A stretch of 64,000 bases of DNA. Source: Cryptomeria japonica. Lineage: Eukaryota > Streptophyta > Pinopsida > Cupressales > Cupressaceae. Shown piece by piece: positions 60,439 to 64,000 of this stretch (position 1 is its first letter; each line of letters opens with the position of its first letter). The translations under genes were made by a program, and so were the position numbers. The notes beneath the pieces are model-generated. The model searched no databases. It worked only from the letters and a program-made list of their open reading frames with translations, and was not told the DNA's origin. The stretch is from the NCBI RefSeq assembly GCF_030272615.1, contig NC_081414.1:665163938-665227937 (forward strand), read 5' to 3'.

Positions 60439-61700
60439 CTAGCTGATTATTTGTTTATGTTGAATTGGTGTTTTGGCCTTGAATGACTTGTATGCTTTGA
60501 GCGTGTCCACCATGAACTTGTACCTGGGAATGATCACATTATCCATTTTTAGTTTAGCGGTTGCTTGGTTATCCTGAATGTTAACCAAATCCTGATAATA
60601 TGAAGGCATGTCACAAGCATCTAAAGCAACCAAAACAACACTGAGTCTTTTCATTCTATTTGCATTTGACACTTGTGCATCTGCTAATTCAGTATTAATT
60701 ATGTCATGAAACTTGCTTAAGAGCAGTTGACTGTCCATTTGCTGAAATTGCTCTTTTACTGATACATCACCAATGATATTCATCGTATCTTCTATTATCT
60801 TCATCTTTGTTTGTTCACAAGCTATCAAGAGTTTTTGATACTCATCCAAGCATTGCTTTATATTCTCCAATTTCCAACTTATACTTTTGCACCATGTATT
60901 GGATTGATTTTCTTCTTTATGAGAGAAGACCTTCTCAGCAATGAGTACATTCATATCTTCTTTTGCTATCTTCTGGAATTCCTTCAAAGTATCTTGCCAA
61001 GACATTTCTTGTTCTTTAGCATTCTTCAATTCTGCTGCAATCTCTTGTTCCTGTGCATCCAACTTTATGTGAATATCCTTGGCCTTCTCAATAAAATCTT
61101 GTATTTCAGACTTCATTTGATTAATCCACTCTTCTAACATCCCACTCTATTTCTTGCATTTGTGTATATCTTCCATCACCTTCTTCTCAATAATTCCTCT
61201 GGTATGCACTAATGTTGAAGTTGAAGCTGACTCCAATTGTGTATCTGAAGAATCCACAATAGATTTGATGTAAGATGAAAGAACCTGAATTTTTTGCTTT
61301 AGTTGATCCTTTGTTTCCTGATCTTTATTTGCTTTGTCAACAAGAATAGCTGCTGAAATTTGAAAATTATGGACAACTCCCTCGTGAGTTGTAGGACCTA
61401 GATCCACCCATGTCATGTTAAAATTTGCCTCACTAGCTTCACTTTCATCTTTTTCAACAATGGGTTGGGCTACTTCAACACACAAATTTCCCGATGATGG
61501 ATTAATTCCCAATCTGGATGCAACTTTGGTTTTCTTGGGTTTGGCTATCCTATGAAGTACATTTGCAACTTGTTGACGTGTCTAAAATCACTGAACTTGC
61601 GACTTCATCCAGCCAACATAGAATAGAATGTACTCGCTGAGTATCATATCCTCTCTTGAGATAAGGAAATCCCTAATGCTATTTCTTACGTTTGATCAAA
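60439..61700 (-). pseudogene. coiled-coil ORF downstream of a gypsy LTR (ORF1-like)
   Basis: One minus-strand frame runs from about 61670 to 60439: REDMILSEYILFYVGW, then TRQQVANVLHRIAKPKKTK, a region SRLGINPSSGNLCVEVAQP, and a long Glu/Lys/Gln-rich helical half with coiled-coil character (61140-60600). It is interrupted only by TGA at 61588, TAG at 61582 and TAG at 61147, with no frameshift. The start lies directly after the LTR at 61720-63699. Tat/Ogre gypsy elements carry an extra ORF upstream of gag with no known function, which fits. I see no zinc knuckle or enzyme motif. The alternative is a host gene exon starting at 61580 after a TTTTAG acceptor. Confidence 0.5.
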
Positions 61701-61719
61701 GGGGGCAGCCTCAAGGTTT

Positions 61720-63699
61720 CATTTGTCAGGTCTTGACTGCGGGATTACTCAGTGGTTTGATGTGGTTTTGCTAGAAACACAAGGGGACTTATGGTTTGCA
61801 ACAAGCTGGTCTGCTGTGATTCTCAAATTACGTAATAAAGAGCAAAAGGAAAGGGTTAGGAGATCTAAAACTAACAACACCAGTATGCGGGTAGACGGAT
61901 TCAATATAACCAATTCCTGCTTGGCCAGAATAGCTCACAACCTTGCAAGAACGATGCAATCTTCAAAGGGACTTGGAAGATTTTCAGACTGGAGACGCAC
62001 GGCTAAGCACCCAATTCTGGTGCAGCTCAGACAGACACCTGCAATTGAACTAAGCACAATTAAAGGCTCAGGTTAACCATACAAAAGGATACACAATCAG
62101 TATATCCTCAATGGTATGAACCTGAATCTATCAAATACCTGCACACCCAAAATAGAAAGATCTATCTAAAATGCTGAGAGAAACCATGCAAATAGGATGA
62201 AAACAAGACAATAAACACCAAATCAATGTCTATATATTGATTTCAGCTACCTATTACAACAATTTTTGCAGCATCTCTATGCTACTGCTGAAAATCTAAC
62301 CTATTCTAACTCTTAAATCTAACTCTCTCACCAAGTCTAACTATCTAACAATCTCTAACCATCTAACCCTTTACAAAAGAAAGGCCTCTGCCTTTTATAG
62401 ATTTTACAATACGAATCAAAGGCTAAGATTAACTGCATCCAAGGGTCCTGATCTGCCTTCCAAAAACTAGCAGCACTAACCCATGCCCATTAAATTCTCA
62501 CTCATCCATTCAACCACAATTTCAACTACCTGCCACTATTTGGCTTCAATTTGAGTCTATCCAGTAGTTGGACATAACTGTCCACACTTGTTTCCCCTTT
62601 CTTTCAAAATATCTGAGTGGGACCTACAAGCAGTTTTACAATAAAACAATTTCAGCTTTTTAGAAATTGAATTCCTGGAATTAAATCCAACTATGTACTT
62701 TTTCTTTGAGAAGGCATAAACTTGCAGCATTCAGAGTGTTCTTTGGTCTTTGGTCTAGGTGGTGGACTTCATCTTTGTTCAACAGCATGATTCCCAATGT
62801 TTGGTTGCTCTCGCGCTCCTATAGCGCGTTCCCACATCTTTTTTCTTTCCCAGTCTTCAACGCCTGGCCTTGATTGCAATCCTTCTTCGATTTGCGTTTC
62901 AGGTCTTTCTCCTGGTTCTCTAATGACGTCCTACGACTTGCGAACGATCAATTTCATTTCAATAAATCAATTTGAAAAATTAATTAATTAATTTAACAAA
63001 TATTAAAATTTAACGCTTGGAGGGCCATTTGAAAATTTCCCAAGTTTTAACGCTTTTACACCTTCCGCGAATTTAGTTGTTCTTGGCAATTTTGGGCAAG
63101 AGGGACGTTTGAAAAGTTTTTAAAACTTTGACATTTTCACCCCTTAATGGTGAATTTCGGGATTCTGGGCACTTTTGCAAACTTTAAAAACTTTGACATT
63201 TTCACCCCTTTATGGTGAATTTCGGGATTTCGGAGTGTTTTGCCAACTTTCACTTTTTCTAACATTTGGCTTAAAGGTCCGAATTTCGGCCCTTTGAGGC
63301 ATTTTGCCAACTTTACTTTTTCTAACATTTTGGCTTAAAGGTCCGAATTTCGGCCCTTTGAAGCATTTTGCCAACTTTCACTTTTTCACATTTTCACTTA
63401 AAGGTCCAAATTTTGGCCCTTTGAGGCATTTTGCCAACTTTCACTTTTTCTAACATTTTGGCTTAAAGGTCTGAATTTCAGCCCTTTGAGGCATTTTGCC
63501 AACTTTGTCAATTTCGTACCTTTTAGGCCTTTTGCCAATTTCGGACTTTTTAGGCCTTTTGCCAATTTCGGACCTTTTAGGCAGTTTGCAAACCCTTAAA
63601 AAAACTTTGCAAACTACCCATTACTGGCAAATTTCACAAGACTTGGTCTGATTTCTCCCGCACAGGCAGACAAAAATTAGGGGGGGGTCCCCTGTCAAC
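61720..63699 (-). mobile_element. gypsy-type LTR (minus) with several tandem repeats
   Basis: On the minus strand it begins TGACAGGGGACCCCC at 63699, resembling the GGGGACCCCC near the start of the plus LTR at 56391. A TATA box CTATAAAAGG lies at 62400-62391. It ends near 61720 (TTTGTCAGGTCTTGAC), shared with about 53150. Its U3 holds the repeats at 63115-63590. No target duplication found. Confidence 0.5.
63115..63590. repeat. nested tandem repeats in the LTR U3 (~67, ~63 and ~24 bp)
   Basis: Two ~67-bp units share GACATTTTCACCCCTT (63129 and 63196). Four ~63-bp units share GGCATTTTGCCAACTTT and CTTAAAGGTC (63259-63515). Three ~24-bp units share TTTTAGGCCTTTTGCCAATT (63516-63590). All share TTTGCCAA or TTTGCAAA, suggesting one ancestral motif amplified at different unit lengths. 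Confidence 0.85.
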
Positions 63700-64000
63700 T
63701 GACGGGCTGTGTGTGCAATATGCACAACACAACTCCATCAAAACTAGGAGTTACCAGCTGAACATTCCTCTTCTTATTCTGCAAACTCTGCTGTAACCAG
63801 AATGATGAAGATGATAGCAACGATTCTTGATTGCTCACATATGCAGAGGTTAAAGATGTTAAATTATTTGGGAAAAATGGAGATTGGATTTCAGCATCAT
63901 TCATTTCAGCTTCTTCATGAATAACAAAATCACCATGTTGAGGAGATGAAATAATGATAGATGGTGAGGCGGAAAGAATTTGCTGACTTTCAATATTGGG
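63695..64000 (-). CDS. serine-rich ORF at the window edge, partial
   Basis: The minus strand is open from the window edge to a stop at 63695 and reads Ser-rich sequence with EAEMNDAEIQSPFF and FWLQQSLQNKKRNVQL. A possible donor (CTG|GTAACT) lies at 63757, in phase with an acceptor at 61581, so it might be spliced to the coiled-coil exon across the LTR. The family is not recognised and the 5' part is outside the window. Confidence 0.3.
   Translation of the reverse strand, partial: PNIESQQILSASPSIIISSPQHGDFVIHEEAEMNDAEIQSPFFPNNLTSLTSAYVSNQESLLSSSSFWLQQSLQNKKRNVQLVTPSFDGVVLCILHTQPVS

Overview
The window looks like repeat-dense nuclear DNA from a seed plant with a large genome, AT-rich and gene-poor. 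Nested LTR retrotransposons, an L1-type LINE, tRNA-derived SINEs, satellites and phase-consistent short plant introns all fit. A gymnosperm is my best guess, but that is inference. I see no prokaryotic or organellar features, and almost all recognisable coding sequence is transposon-derived and broken.

Layout. 0.6-5.0 kb: the 3' part of a Ty3/gypsy (Tat/Ogre-like) element, with a short tandem repeat, an antisense plant-mobile-domain (PMD) gene, a polypurine tract and a 3' LTR. 5.0-10.8 kb: a decayed Ty1/copia element on the minus strand, split by a 1.3-kb solo LTR. 10.8-12.6 kb: a satellite of 20-bp palindromic units in a 180-bp higher-order repeat, then a CT microsatellite and a 140-bp foldback. 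12.9-15.7 kb: a decayed transposase-like gene (+). 16.3-18.1 kb: a short spliced ORF whose last exon is carried in four tandem ~359-bp repeats. 18.3-24.7 kb: a six-exon minus-strand gene of unknown family, all introns phase 0, with a 4.26-kb non-autonomous copia element in its second intron. 25.0-25.8 kb: a solo LTR with a perfect target duplication. 25.8-31.7 kb: an L1 LINE. 32.5-36.4 kb: a copia fragment between two ~635-bp direct repeats. 36.4-42.7 kb: AT-rich sequence without recognisable genes. 42.9-48.2 kb: a fairly complete copia element (minus) with a truncated 5' LTR. 49.2-49.7 kb: two SINEs tail to tail. 53.0-64.0 kb: three long gypsy-type LTRs, two of them head to head, each with its own tandem-repeat expansion, plus an element-encoded coiled-coil ORF.

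How it fits together. Most of the window records insertion, nesting and decay. In several elements the in-frame stops are mainly TAG where glutamine is expected, with some TGA where arginine is expected and few frameshifts. This is the pattern expected from deamination of methylated CHG and CG cytosines. The candidates least explained by known families are the transposase-like gene and the six-exon gene, which converge on the 359-bp repeats and lie between copies of a GATATC-centred palindrome, and the array of 13 conserved hairpins inside a gypsy LTR at 56.9-59.0 kb. All assignments come from reading translations by eye; no database search was run.
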